This document shows, piece after piece, positions 53,151 through 62,074 of a stretch of DNA of 64,000 nt. Both the position numbers and the translations under genes were made by a program. The stretch's first letter is position 1. Each line of letters starts with the position of its first letter. The stretch is from Gammaproteobacteria bacterium (GTDB lineage: Bacteria; Pseudomonadota; Gammaproteobacteria; VBWC01), in assembly GCA_006218035.1 (NCBI GenBank), contig VBWC01000015.1, forward strand, positions 38,022 through 102,021, written 5' to 3'. The notes beneath the pieces are model-generated. The model saw only the letters and a list, made by a program, of their open reading frames with translations. It was not told the origin of the DNA and made no database searches.

Positions 53151-54490
53151 GGGGCCTTGTCGCCGCCGCCTCCACCGACCATCACCGTGACCAGCTTGTC
53201 GGTCTGGATCAGCGAACGGAACGCGTCGTTGACGTCCGCGGCAGTCACGTTGTCGACATTGGCGATATAGGTCGTGAAATAATCGAGCGGCAACCGGTAA
53301 AAGCCGATCGATGCGAGCTGGCCGACGATCTTGCTGTTGCTCGCCAGTCGCAGCGCGAAGCCGCCGGTCAGGTTCTTCTTCGCCGCCTCCAGCGTTTTGG
53401 CATCGATACCCCTGGTCATGAAGTCGTTCAACACGTTGTCGATGACCTTGATCGCCTCATCGGTCTGGTCGTTACGCGTTTGCAGGCCCATGATGAACGG
53501 ACCCGGTGCCTGCATCGGCAGGAAATAGCTGTAGGAGCTGTATGACAGGCCGCGCTTTTCCCGCACCTCGTCGCTGATCAGCGATACCAGTCCATTGCCG
53601 CCAAGCGCGTGATTGCCGACGTACAGCGGGAAGTAGCGGCTGTCGTTGCGCGTGATGCCCGGCTGGCCGATCAATACGTGCGATTGCGTCGACGGATGGT
53701 CGATGCGCACGGTGCGCGCCTCGGTCGGCGCCGATACTTGCGCCAGCGCCGGCGTGACCTGTCCGGCGGGCAGCTTGCCGATGACCTGTTCAGCGAGTTT
53801 CTCGGCCGCCGCCCGGTCGAGCGCGCCGACGATTGCGACCACGGCATTCCTCGCGACGTAATAGCGGCGGTAGTAATCCTGCAGATGCTCGCGGGTGAAC
53901 GCGCTGACGGTGTCCTCCACACCCAGCACCGGCGAGGCATACGGATGGCTGCCATAGAGCGCCTTGTAAAACGCCTTGCTGGCGATCTCATCCGGCGATT
54001 CCTGTTGGGAGCGCAGCGCGATCAGCGTGCGGCCGCGCTCGCGCTCCAGCGCATCGGCCGGAAAGGTCGGCGCCGTGAGTATCGTCGCCAGCGTATCCGC
54101 CGCTTGCCTGAGCAGCGGCGGATCGGTCAGCGTGCGCAACGTGACGACCGCCATGTCACGCAGACTGTCATTGCCGAAACGCGCGCCAACGCTGTCGAAG
54201 CGTTCGGCGATGGTGTCCGCGTCGAGATCGCCGGCGCCCTCGGCCAGCAGGCCGTTGGTCAGGTGCGCGATGCCCGGTTTGTCGCCGTCACGCCCGCTGC
54301 CAGCGTCGAACACGATCTGGATATCGACCATCGGCAGTTCCGGGGCCGCGTAAAAATACACGCGCGCGCCGTTGCCGGTCTGCCATGTCTGGATGTCGGC
54401 GGCCGCCTGCGCCGTCGCCAGCCCGAACAGCAGCGCCGCCGCGACGACGCCCTGCGCTGTCCACTGCGTCAACCTGTGCCGGTTCATCAT
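53147..54490 (-). CDS. M16-family peptidase-like protein, inactive-type partner
   Basis: The 447-residue protein has a signal peptide (about 8-30) and both M16 halves (QTWQTGNGARVYFYAAPELPM, VRIDHPSTQSHVLIGQPG, FALRLASNSKIVGQL). The zinc site HxxEH is replaced by GIAHLTNGLLAEGAG, so it should not cut by itself. In related two-gene periplasmic M16 systems an inactive and an active subunit pair up; the active one follows upstream at 54513. The start at 54490 gives proper spacing from an aagg box. Confidence 0.9.
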
Positions 54491-54512
54491 AGAAAACATC
54501 CTTGCGTATCCG

Positions 54513-55892
54513 TTAGTGCCGGTGGCCGCCGCTCGACAGCGAGGCAGGCGGGGCGGGTGGCTTCAGCGAATTGAGCGGCAGCGGGTCCAGTATCGCCACG
54601 GTGCGTTGCGTATCGACAAGATAGCGGCGCGCGACATCGCGCACCTGCTCCGGCGTTACGGCGCGTATGCGCTCGACCTGCTGGTCCAGCAGGCGCCAGT
54701 CCAGCCCGACCGTTTCCATCGTGCCGATCTGCATCGCCTGGAAAAATATCGAGTCCTGTTCATAGATCTCGTTGGCGACGACCTGCACCTTGATGCGGTC
54801 GAGCTCGTCGGCGCTGACCAGTGTCGTTTTCAGATCGTCAAGCTGCTGGTAAACGCCTTTTTCCAGTTCGGCGATCGTATGGCCGTGCGCCGGCGTGCCA
54901 TCGATTAGAAACAGCGATTGCAAGCGGTCGTCCAGGCTGTAGCCGGCGCCCGCGTTGGCCGCGACCTCGGTGCCGCGCACCAGGTTCTTCGAAAAACGCG
55001 CGCTGCTGCCGCCGTCGAGAATGGCGGCGAGCACGTCGAGCGCATAGGGCTCCCAGTCCGCTGTCGCCGTCGTCAGCGTCGGCACCTTGTAACCGACCAT
55101 CAGGTACGGCAGTTCGGCCGGCACCTTGACGGTGATACGCCGCTCGCCTTTCTGCTCGATCTCCGCGCGCGGCTTTACCGGCGTGATCTTGCTCGGCTTC
55201 AGCGGGCCGAAATACTTCTTCGCCAGCTTCAGGACCGCGTCCGGATCAACGTCGCCGACCACCACCAATACGGCGTTGTTCGGCGCATACCACTGCTGGT
55301 ACCAGTTTCTCAGGTCATCGATCTGCAGATGGTCCAGGTCGTCCATCCAGCCGATCACCGGGATACGGTACGGGCTGCTCAGATAGGCGACGCTGGTGAA
55401 CTGTTCATAGGTCAGCGCCTTGGGCTGGTCGTCGGTGCGCAGCCGCCGCTCCTCCTTCACCACATTGGTTTCCTTGACGACCTCGTCGTCCTTCAGCAGC
55501 AGATTGCGCATGCGATCGGACTCCATGCGGAAGCTGACCTCGAGCCGGCTTTTCTCCAGCTGCTGATAGTAGGCGGTGTAGTCGCGGCCGGTGAACGCGT
55601 TTTCGCTGCCGCCGTTCTCGGCGATGATGCGCGAGAACTCTCCGGCCGGATATTTCTTCGTGCCCTTGAACATCATGTGCTCAAGCACATGGGAAAGCCC
55701 GGTGACGCCGTCATGCTCGTAGCTGCTGCCGACCTTGTACCAGACCTGCGACACGACGACCGGTGCGCGGTGATCTTCCTTGACGATCAGTTTGAGGCCG
55801 TTGTCCAGCCGAAACTCATGGACCGGTACACGGTCCGCGCCGATCGCGGAATTCGTCAGCACCAACAGGAACAGCCAACCTATCGCTCGCAT
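54513..55892 (-). CDS. M16-family zinc metalloprotease, catalytic subunit
   Basis: The 459-residue protein has a signal peptide (about 1-17) and the zinc motif HVLEHMMFKGT (HxxEH), with the downstream glutamate region ENAFTGRDYTAYYQQL, followed by the second M16 domain. It would act in the periplasm together with the inactive-type homologue encoded 22 bp downstream. The start at 55892 is preferred over 55898, which lies directly against the aagg box. It is divergent from ftsY. Confidence 0.92.
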   Translation of the reverse strand: MRAIGWLFLLVLTNSAIGADRVPVHEFRLDNGLKLIVKEDHRAPVVVSQVWYKVGSSYEHDGVTGLSHVLEHMMFKGTKKYPAGEFSRIIAENGGSENAFTGRDYTAYYQQLEKSRLEVSFRMESDRMRNLLLKDDEVVKETNVVKEERRLRTDDQPKALTYEQFTSVAYLSSPYRIPVIGWMDDLDHLQIDDLRNWYQQWYAPNNAVLVVVGDVDPDAVLKLAKKYFGPLKPSKITPVKPRAEIEQKGERRITVKVPAELPYLMVGYKVPTLTTATADWEPYALDVLAAILDGGSSARFSKNLVRGTEVAANAGAGYSLDDRLQSLFLIDGTPAHGHTIAELEKGVYQQLDDLKTTLVSADELDRIKVQVVANEIYEQDSIFFQAMQIGTMETVGLDWRLLDQQVERIRAVTPEQVRDVARRYLVDTQRTVAILDPLPLNSLKPPAPPASLSSGGHRH

Positions 55893-56049
55893 GTGCATCC
55901 TTATCGTGAAACGTTTTTTGTTGCGCCCGCGTGTTGCCCGGCTGCGCGCGGGAAGTGGTAGGATAACGCATAATATCTCCGCCGCGCCATGCGCGGCGCA
56001 TACGGCCGGTATGATCCTGCCGGCTGCCGGGCGTACCTGTTGATTGATT

Positions 56050-57090
56050 ATGGAAACAAAGTCCAGTTCCGCGGCAACCGATCCGCCGACCCCGGTCGAA
56101 GGCGACAGCGATGCGGCGCCTGCCGCCGCGGTAGCGGCACCGAAGCGCGGCATGTTCGGTCGTCTGCGCGACGGCCTGTCGCGCACGCGCGCCAGCTTCA
56201 CCGAAGGACTGGCGAGCATGGTGCTCGGCGGCAAGAAGATCGACGACGAGCTGTTCGAGCAAATCGATGAAAAACTGTTGCTGGCCGATGTTGGCGTCGA
56301 GGCCGCGACGGCCATCATCGCCGACCTGACCCGACGCGTGGCGCGCAAACAGCTCAACGACGCCGATGCCTTGCTGGCCGCGCTGCGCGAGGAAATGGCC
56401 GCGATACTGGCGCCGTGCAGTGCGCCGCTCGTGATACCGGATACACCGCGACCGTTTGTGATCCTGATGGTCGGCATCAACGGTGCCGGCAAGACCACCA
56501 CGATAGGCAAGCTCGCGAAACGGCTGCAAGCCGATGGAAAAACCGTGATGCTCGCCGCCGGCGATACCTTCCGCGCGGCGGCGGTGGAACAGTTGATGGT
56601 CTGGGGCGAGCGCAACAATATCCCTGTCGTGGCGCGGGGCAATGCCGCTGATCCTGCCGCCGTGATCTACGATGCATTCCAGACGGCGCGTTCGCGCGGT
56701 ATCGACGTATTGATCGCCGACACGGCCGGACGGCTGCACACGCAGCAGAACCTGATCGAGGAGCTGAAAAAGATCAAGCGCGTGATCGGCAAGATAGACG
56801 CGACCGCGCCGCATGAAACCATGCTGATCGTCGATGCCGGTACCGGCCAGAACGCGTTGGTCCAGGCGCAACAGTTTCACGCGGCGGTCGGGCTCACCGG
56901 TATTACCGTGACCAAGCTCGACGGCACGGCCAAGGGCGGTATTGTTTTTGCGATCGCGAAAAAGCTCGGCATCCCGCTGCGCTTCATCGGTGTAGGCGAG
57001 GCCATCGACGACCTGCGGCCGTTTAATGCCGATGAATTCGTCAGCGCGTTGTTCGATATCACCAGCCACGTCAAGGATCGCGCGTCGTAG
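56050..57090 (+). CDS. ftsY: Signal recognition particle receptor FtsY
   Basis: FtsY docks ribosome-SRP complexes at the membrane. The 346-residue protein has an A/P-rich N-terminal region, the N domain (about 40-130) and the G domain with GINGAGKTTTIGKLA, AAGDTFRAAAVEQL, DTAGRLHTQQNLIEELKK and TKLDGTAKGG. The N-terminal acidic A domain is short. A TTG two codons upstream (56044) is possible. It heads ftsY-ftsE-ftsX-rpoH, the classic gammaproteobacterial order, with a few extra genes before rpoH. Confidence 0.96.
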   Translation: METKSSSAATDPPTPVEGDSDAAPAAAVAAPKRGMFGRLRDGLSRTRASFTEGLASMVLGGKKIDDELFEQIDEKLLLADVGVEAATAIIADLTRRVARKQLNDADALLAALREEMAAILAPCSAPLVIPDTPRPFVILMVGINGAGKTTTIGKLAKRLQADGKTVMLAAGDTFRAAAVEQLMVWGERNNIPVVARGNAADPAAVIYDAFQTARSRGIDVLIADTAGRLHTQQNLIEELKKIKRVIGKIDATAPHETMLIVDAGTGQNALVQAQQFHAAVGLTGITVTKLDGTAKGGIVFAIAKKLGIPLRFIGVGEAIDDLRPFNADEFVSALFDITSHVKDRAS

Positions 57091-57107
57091 CCCGGATGAA
57101 GGCCGCC

Positions 57108-57791
57108 ATGGCTGAAATGGTCCGCTTCGACAATGTCGGGAAACGCTACGACAGCGGCGTCGACGCGCTCAGTGGCATCACGTTCTCGCTGGATGCCGGT
57201 GAGATTGCCTTTCTGACCGGCCGTTCCGGCGCCGGCAAGAGCACGCTGCTGAAGCTGATCACGCTGATCGACCGCGCGACGCGCGGCCAGATCTACATCG
57301 GCGGCAAGAACCTCACCTCGGTCAAGCGTCGCCAGATACCCTATTTCCGCCGCGACATCGGCATCGTATTCCAGCAGCCCAAATTGCTGGCCGATCGCAC
57401 CGTGTTCGACAACGTCGCGTTGCCGCTGATCATCTCCGGCAATTTTCATCATGCCGAGATCGGCCGCCGCGTGCGCGCCTCGCTCGACAAGGTCGGCCTG
57501 CTCGACAAGGAGCGCGCGTTCCCGCCGCAGTTGTCCGGTGGCGAACAGCAGCGCGTCGGCATCGCGCGCGCCGTCGTCAACCGGCCGCCGCTGCTGGTCG
57601 CGGACGAGCCGACCGGCAACCTCGATCCGGCGCTGTCGGCCGAAATCATGAACCTGTTCGACCAGTTCAGCCGCGTCGGCACGACCGTGCTGATCGCCAG
57701 CCACGATCTCGCGCTGATCAGCCGCATGGGCCGGCGCGTATTGACGCTGCAGGGTGGCGCACTGATGAGCAGCGGTGCGGCTCCGCCATGA
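57108..57791 (+). CDS. ftsE: Cell division ATP-binding protein FtsE
   Basis: FtsE with FtsX controls septal peptidoglycan hydrolases. The 227-residue ATPase has Walker A GRSGAGKSTLLKL, Q-loop FQQPKLLADRTVFDNVALPL, signature LSGGEQQRVGIARAV, Walker B LLVADEPTGNLDP and ASHDLALI. The start at 57108 follows a gaagg box; it overlaps ftsX by 4 bp. Confidence 0.95.
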   Translation: MAEMVRFDNVGKRYDSGVDALSGITFSLDAGEIAFLTGRSGAGKSTLLKLITLIDRATRGQIYIGGKNLTSVKRRQIPYFRRDIGIVFQQPKLLADRTVFDNVALPLIISGNFHHAEIGRRVRASLDKVGLLDKERAFPPQLSGGEQQRVGIARAVVNRPPLLVADEPTGNLDPALSAEIMNLFDQFSRVGTTVLIASHDLALISRMGRRVLTLQGGALMSSGAAPP

Positions 57792-58831
57792 TCGGCGCAT
57801 CGCGCACCCGCCGCCCCCAGGTCACGCGCCGCCAGCCGCGGCCGGAGCCGCCACCGGTCGGCGATGTATCCGTCGTCGAACGGAGCGCGCCGTCGCGCAA
57901 CAACCCGCGCGCCAGTCTGCGGCTGTATCTGCAACGCCATGTGCAGGCCATGCTCTACAGTCTCGGACGCATCTGCCGTCAGCCTGCGTCCAGCCTGATG
58001 ACCATCGCGGTGATCGGCATCGCACTCGCGTTGCCGGCCGGCATGTACGTCGCGTTGCAGAACGTACAGGGCATCAGTGCCGGCTGGGAAAGCGCCACGC
58101 AGATATCGCTGTTTCTTAAAAAAGGCGTCGATGAGAATGCCGCGCGTGCGTTCGCCACGGAGCTCGAGAAATCCGCCGAGGTGGCGAAGGTCAGTTATAT
58201 ATCGCCGGACAAGGCGCTGGATGATTTCAAGCGGATGTCCGGTTTCGGCGACGCGCTCGACGTGCTTGACGAAAACCCGTTGCCCGCGGTGCTGGTCGTG
58301 CGGCCGGTGGTTGAAAAGGATGGTGCGGCGGGTGTCGAGCGGCTGCTCGACCGGCTCAAGCAACGCCCGGAAGTGGACATCGCGCAGCTCGACATGGAAT
58401 GGGTCAAGCGCCTGTTTGCCATCATCCAGATCGGTCAGCGCGGCGTGCTGGTGCTGGCGGTGCTACTGGCGCTGGCGGTGTTGCTGGTCGTCGGCAACAC
58501 CATCCGGCTGGCGATCAACAGCCGCCGCGAAGAGATCGAGATCAAGAAGCTGATCGGCGCGACGGATGCGTTCATCCGCCGGCCGTTTCTGTACTTCGGC
58601 CTGTGGTTCGGGCTGTTCGGCGGGCTGCTGGCGTGGCTGTTGGTGAGCAGCTCGTTGATCGCGTTGAACGATCCGGTACGCAAGCTGGCGGTGTTATATG
58701 ACAGTTCCTACACACTCGCCGGCCCGGGGGTTGCGAACGGCGTGGTGCTGATGGCGATCAGCGGCCTGCTCGGTCTGCTCGGCGCGTGGCTCGCCGTGCG
58801 CCGTCACCTCGCCGAGATCGAACCGACCTGA
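57788..58831 (+). CDS. ftsX: Cell division protein FtsX
   Basis: The 347-residue inner-membrane protein has a basic/proline-rich cytoplasmic N-terminus (about 1-55), a first helix (about 73-93), a large periplasmic loop (TQISLFLKKGVDENAARAFA, VSYISPDKALDDFK) and three C-terminal helices (about 218-240, 260-290, 310-335). This is the FtsX plan. It overlaps ftsE. A 280-bp repeat-rich gap follows. Confidence 0.95.
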   Translation: MIGASRTRRPQVTRRQPRPEPPPVGDVSVVERSAPSRNNPRASLRLYLQRHVQAMLYSLGRICRQPASSLMTIAVIGIALALPAGMYVALQNVQGISAGWESATQISLFLKKGVDENAARAFATELEKSAEVAKVSYISPDKALDDFKRMSGFGDALDVLDENPLPAVLVVRPVVEKDGAAGVERLLDRLKQRPEVDIAQLDMEWVKRLFAIIQIGQRGVLVLAVLLALAVLLVVGNTIRLAINSRREEIEIKKLIGATDAFIRRPFLYFGLWFGLFGGLLAWLLVSSSLIALNDPVRKLAVLYDSSYTLAGPGVANGVVLMAISGLLGLLGAWLAVRRHLAEIEPT

Positions 58832-58869
58832 GCGCGCACTGGCCGGCGAGACATGAAACCTGTTGTCAG

Positions 58870-59092
58870 GCGTTCCTGCGCAGCACCCGCCGCCGGGCAA
58901 TCCCGCGTTTCCCGTCCCGGCCCGCCACTGGATCCGGGTCTGCGCTGCGCGCCGCCCGGAATGACGGCTCGCTACGGTCATTGCCGCGCAAGCGCGACCG
59001 CATGGACGCAGGAGGTACGAGCCTATGGACGGACGAGGCAGAGTCGTGCCGGGAACAGCGACCGGGGAATCCAGTCACCGGCCGGATGTAAG
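58870..59092. repeat. Interspersed repeat cluster downstream of ftsX
   Basis: The segment contains ggaatgac/gtcatt inverted ends, ctggatcc and gaatccag motifs and a tggacggacgagg stretch like that in the recG insert (3583-3738, reverse orientation). No gene is supported in it. It resembles the dispersed REP-like intergenic elements of many proteobacteria. Confidence 0.6.
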
Positions 59093-59116
59093 GCCCGACG
59101 CGCGGTACGCGCGCCC

Positions 59117-59785
59117 TCACGCTGGCAGGATATCCGCAAACACAAAACCGTCGCGTTCAACGACCTCGCCGGTCACCACCGCTAACGGCGCGCGAAACAT
59201 CGGGCCGGCGTGGCAGAAGGTATGAAACTCGCCGCGTTCGCCGCAGGGATCGACCGTATCCGGCAGCGCGGCCAGCAGCGCCGCATCGAACGCGCGACCG
59301 GCATGTTCCGCCGCCAGCTGGCGTGGATCGACACAACTCAACGTTGCCGCCAGCCCCGCGGCGATCATGTCGCGCGCGAGCCGCGCGGTTGGCAGGCCCC
59401 ACAGCGGAAACACCGGCGTGATGCCGGTGCCGGCTAGCTGCCGGATACGGTAATCGCGCACGTCTTCCAGAAACAGATCGCCGAACGCCATATGGGTAAC
59501 GCCGGCCGCGAGCGCGTCGCCTATCAACGCGCGCATGCGTTGCTCGTACTCGGCATTGCTGCACGGATACGGAATCGGGATACTCCACAACGGCAGGCCG
59601 GCGGCGTCGGCCTGCGCGGCCAGTAGCGTATCGCGCACGCCGTGCATCGCCACGCGTGAAAACTCTTCGTTGATGGTCGTCACCAGCCCAGCGATGTCGT
59701 ACTCACCGGACAGGCGCAGGCGATGCAACGCCCACGCGCTGTCCTTGCCGCTGGACCACGACAGTAGCAGCCGAGGGCGACTCAT
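59117..59785 (-). CDS. Dph6/DUF71-type ATP pyrophosphatase
   Basis: The 222-residue cytoplasmic protein belongs to the adenine-nucleotide alpha-hydrolase fold: PP-loop SWSSGKDSAWALHRL, then VAMHGVRDTLL, a GDLFLEDVRDYRI segment and an EFHTFCHAGPMF C-terminus, as in diphthine-ammonia-ligase-like proteins. Bacteria do not make diphthamide, so the bacterial substrate is unknown; an amide-forming role is inferred. It overlaps the TfoX-C remnant by 4 bp. Confidence 0.85.
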   Translation of the reverse strand: MSRPRLLLSWSSGKDSAWALHRLRLSGEYDIAGLVTTINEEFSRVAMHGVRDTLLAAQADAAGLPLWSIPIPYPCSNAEYEQRMRALIGDALAAGVTHMAFGDLFLEDVRDYRIRQLAGTGITPVFPLWGLPTARLARDMIAAGLAATLSCVDPRQLAAEHAGRAFDAALLAALPDTVDPCGERGEFHTFCHAGPMFRAPLAVVTGEVVERDGFVFADILPA

Positions 59786-60056
59786 CGGCGTTGCGGCACG
59801 GTATCTGCCGCCTCCTGTTTCAGTTGGGCCTCGAGCCCGGCCGGTAACCGATTCCAGTGACAATCGCGCAAGGCACCGGCGAGTGCATAGACCAGTAGCA
59901 GGTTCACGTTATAGCCGTGCCCGTGCAGGAGGCGATACACATCGACGGGGCCGAGCCGCGCGCGATCGGCGTGCGCACGCCGATCGCGGCCAGCCAGCCG
60001 GCGGTGACGGGTCCGATATTTTTCAGGGCGCTCAGTCCGGCGTTTGAATGGTTCAT
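59782..60056 (-). pseudogene. TfoX C-terminal domain protein with a frameshift
   Basis: From the ATG at 60056 the frame reads the TfoX-C signature (LKNIGPVTAGWLAAIGVRTP), then leaves the family pattern; the continuation LGPVDVYRLLHGHGYNVNLLLVYALAGALRDCHW and the end appear in another frame. Removing two bases within gcgcgcg near 59975 would rejoin them as TP-I-A-RLGPVDVY. It is a probable pseudogene or a sequencing/assembly error in a GC dinucleotide run. Confidence 0.75.
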
Positions 60057-60141
60057 GCGACGCGTAGTATCGGGCACGCGCCGGTCTGTCGCCAGCCCCG
60101 CGTCTTGCATCCGCGCTGGCCGGCATGGGAATCTGTGCGTC

Positions 60142-60999
60142 ATGTCCGCTCCCGACCCTTATCCCGAACGCATTGTCTGCCTGACCGAGGAGACGACTGA
60201 AACGCTGTATCTGCTCGGTGAGGAGCGCCGCATTGCCGGCATCTCGGGGTATACCGTCCGGCCGCCACAGGCACGGCGCGACAAGCCGCGCGTCAGCGCC
60301 TACACCAGCGCAAAGATCGACAGGATCCTGGCCCTCGAACCCGATCTGGTGCTGGGATTCTCTGACCTGCAGGCCGACATCGCGCGCGATCTGATCCGTG
60401 CCGGCATCGAGGTATATACGTTCAATCATCGCGACATCGCCGGCATCCTGCGCATGATCCGGACGGTGGGCGCCTTGGTCGGTGCCACCACCCGCGCGGC
60501 CGATCTGGCGGAGACACTGGCGGCGCGCGTCGCGGCGGCGCGTTCCGCGGCCGCGCGACTGCCGCGCCGTCCGCGCGTCTATTTCGAGGAATGGGACGAG
60601 CCACTGATCTCCGGCATACGTTGGGTATCCGAGCTGATCGATTGCGCCGGGGGCGACGACTGCTTTGCCGAGTTCGCTACCGGTCGGCTCGCCCGCGAGC
60701 GCATCATCGCCGACCCGGCCGAGGTCGTGCGCCGCCGCCCGGACATCATTATCGGTTCGTGGTGCGGCAAGAAATTCCGGCCCGAGAGCGTGCGCGCCCG
60801 GCCAGGTTGGGCGGTCATTCCGGCGGTGCGTGACGGCGAACTCCACGAGATCAAATCGCCGCTGATTCTGCAGCCCGGGCCGGCGGCGCTGACCGACGGC
60901 CTGGACGCGCTGACCGCGATTATCCGGTCCTGGGCGACAAAGACCCGTCAGGATGCCGGAATCGGCACCCTTGAACCGGAGCAATCCACATATATATAG
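60142..60999 (+). CDS. BtuF-like cobalamin/metal-chelate binding protein without signal peptide
   Basis: The 285-residue protein has the two-lobed periplasmic-binding-protein pattern of the BtuF/FhuD class: [40 protein letters not shown], and [11 protein letters not shown]. It begins MSAPDPYP with no signal peptide or lipobox, so as written it would be cytoplasmic. BtuF-like cytoplasmic proteins of this type are common in bacteria and their role is unknown. The gene ends in an acatatatatag stretch that supplies the stop codon. Confidence 0.82.
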   Translation: MSAPDPYPERIVCLTEETTETLYLLGEERRIAGISGYTVRPPQARRDKPRVSAYTSAKIDRILALEPDLVLGFSDLQADIARDLIRAGIEVYTFNHRDIAGILRMIRTVGALVGATTRAADLAETLAARVAAARSAAARLPRRPRVYFEEWDEPLISGIRWVSELIDCAGGDDCFAEFATGRLARERIIADPAEVVRRRPDIIIGSWCGKKFRPESVRARPGWAVIPAVRDGELHEIKSPLILQPGPAALTDGLDALTAIIRSWATKTRQDAGIGTLEPEQSTYI

Positions 61000-61003
61000 A
61001 ACA

Positions 61004-61029
61004 GGCCGGATTTTTGGCGCCATCCGGCC
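61004..61029 (+). terminator. Hairpin after the BtuF-like gene, weak terminator
   Basis: ggccggat (61004-61011) pairs with atccggcc (61022-61029); the loop holds a short T-run but none follows the stem. It lies 36 bp before the CIRCE element. Confidence 0.4.
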
Positions 61030-61064
61030 CCCGGGCGGCTCGGAACCGCGAACTTTCCGGACTG

Positions 61065-61091
61065 TTAGCACTCCTAAGGATCGAGTGCTAA
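61065..61091 (+). promoter_or_regulatory. Perfect CIRCE operator (HrcA binding site) upstream of rpoH
   Basis: ttagcactc at 61065-61073, nine bases, gagtgctaa at 61083-61091: identical to the CIRCE consensus with the required N9 spacer. It lies 38 bp before the rpoH start codon and overlaps a possible -10 (taaaat, 61089-61094). Repression of rpoH by the HrcA heat-shock repressor follows from established CIRCE knowledge. Confidence 0.92.
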
Positions 61092-61129
61092 AATTCGCTA
61101 TCATCACAGCGAGGGGAATAGAGACAGCA

Positions 61130-61990
61130 ATGACGACGATGAGCCTGACAACTGAACTGATGGTTCCGACCGGTAACCTCGACGCGTATACCCGCGCCGC
61201 GTTCAGCACCCCGGCGCTGAGCGTGGAGCAGGAACAGGAACTGGCATGGCGGTTCAAGCGGGACGGTGATCTGGCCGCCGCGCGGCAGCTGGTTTTGTCG
61301 CACCTGCGATTTGTTGTGCACGTCGCGCGCGGTTACAGCGGCTACGGTTTGCCGCAGGCCGACCTGATCCAGGAAGGCAATATCGGTTTGATGAAGGCGG
61401 TCAAACGCTTCGACCCGTCGATGAACGTGCGCCTGATTTCATTTGCCGTGTACTGGATACGCGCCGAAATCCACGAATTCATCTTGCGCAACTGGCGCAT
61501 CGTCAAGGTCGCGACGACCAAGGCGCAGCGCAAGCTGTTCTTCAATCTGCGCAGCTCCAAGAAACGGCTCGGCTGGTTCCGGCCCGACGAAGTCGCCGCG
61601 GTGGCGAAAGACCTCGGCGTCAAACGCGAAACCGTGCTCGAAATGGAAGGGCGCATGAGCGCGCATGACGTATCGTTCGACCCGTACGCCGACGGTGACG
61701 ACGGCGAAAACGAACGCGTGTTCGCGCCGGCCGCCTACCTGGCCTACGACGGCGCCGACCCCGCCGTGCAGCTTGAGGCCGCCGACTGGGAAACCGACAG
61801 CACCGACCGTTTGCACGCCGCGCTGGAGAATCTGGATGAGCGCAGCCGCGACATCGTACAAAGCCGCTGGCTGTCAGCCGACAAGGCCATCCTCCAGGAC
61901 CTCGCCAAAAAATACAACGTCTCCGCCGAACGCATCCGCCAGCTCGAACTGAGCGCGATGAAAAAGCTGAAGGTGCAGCTGGAGGCGTGA
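61130..61990 (+). CDS. rpoH: RNA polymerase sigma-32 (heat shock) factor
   Basis: The 286-residue sigma factor has region 2 ([66 protein letters not shown]), the RpoH box ([18 protein letters not shown]), and region 4 ending [20 protein letters not shown]. The ATG at 61130 follows gagggg. In enterobacteria rpoH follows ftsEX; here four elements intervene. The upstream CIRCE site suggests that heat-shock control by HrcA and sigma-32 is linked in this organism. Confidence 0.96.
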   Translation: MTTMSLTTELMVPTGNLDAYTRAAFSTPALSVEQEQELAWRFKRDGDLAAARQLVLSHLRFVVHVARGYSGYGLPQADLIQEGNIGLMKAVKRFDPSMNVRLISFAVYWIRAEIHEFILRNWRIVKVATTKAQRKLFFNLRSSKKRLGWFRPDEVAAVAKDLGVKRETVLEMEGRMSAHDVSFDPYADGDDGENERVFAPAAYLAYDGADPAVQLEAADWETDSTDRLHAALENLDERSRDIVQSRWLSADKAILQDLAKKYNVSAERIRQLELSAMKKLKVQLEA

Positions 61991-62014
61991 GGGTTGGGGA
62001 AGAACGTAGCTAAC

Positions 62015-62047
62015 AATAAAAAGCCCGCTGATAGCGGGCTTTTTATT
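62015..62047 (+). terminator. Rho-independent terminator of rpoH
   Basis: Stem aataaaaagcccgct (62015-62029) and agcgggctttttatt (62033-62047), three-base loop, with A-run before and T-run after, so it can work in both directions. The next ORF begins just downstream. Confidence 0.93.
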
Positions 62048-62074
62048 GCTGGAAGACAAGCGGGAGGTTATGCC

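Noticed and set aside
55893..56642. N-terminal extension of the M16 protease across ftsY
   Set aside because: The extension is antisense to ftsY; the protease has a clear signal peptide starting at 55892.
59782..61257. A 491-codon leftward frame spanning the BtuF-like gene
   Set aside because: Only its last part (TfoX-C text) is meaningful; the rest is antisense to a well-supported gene.
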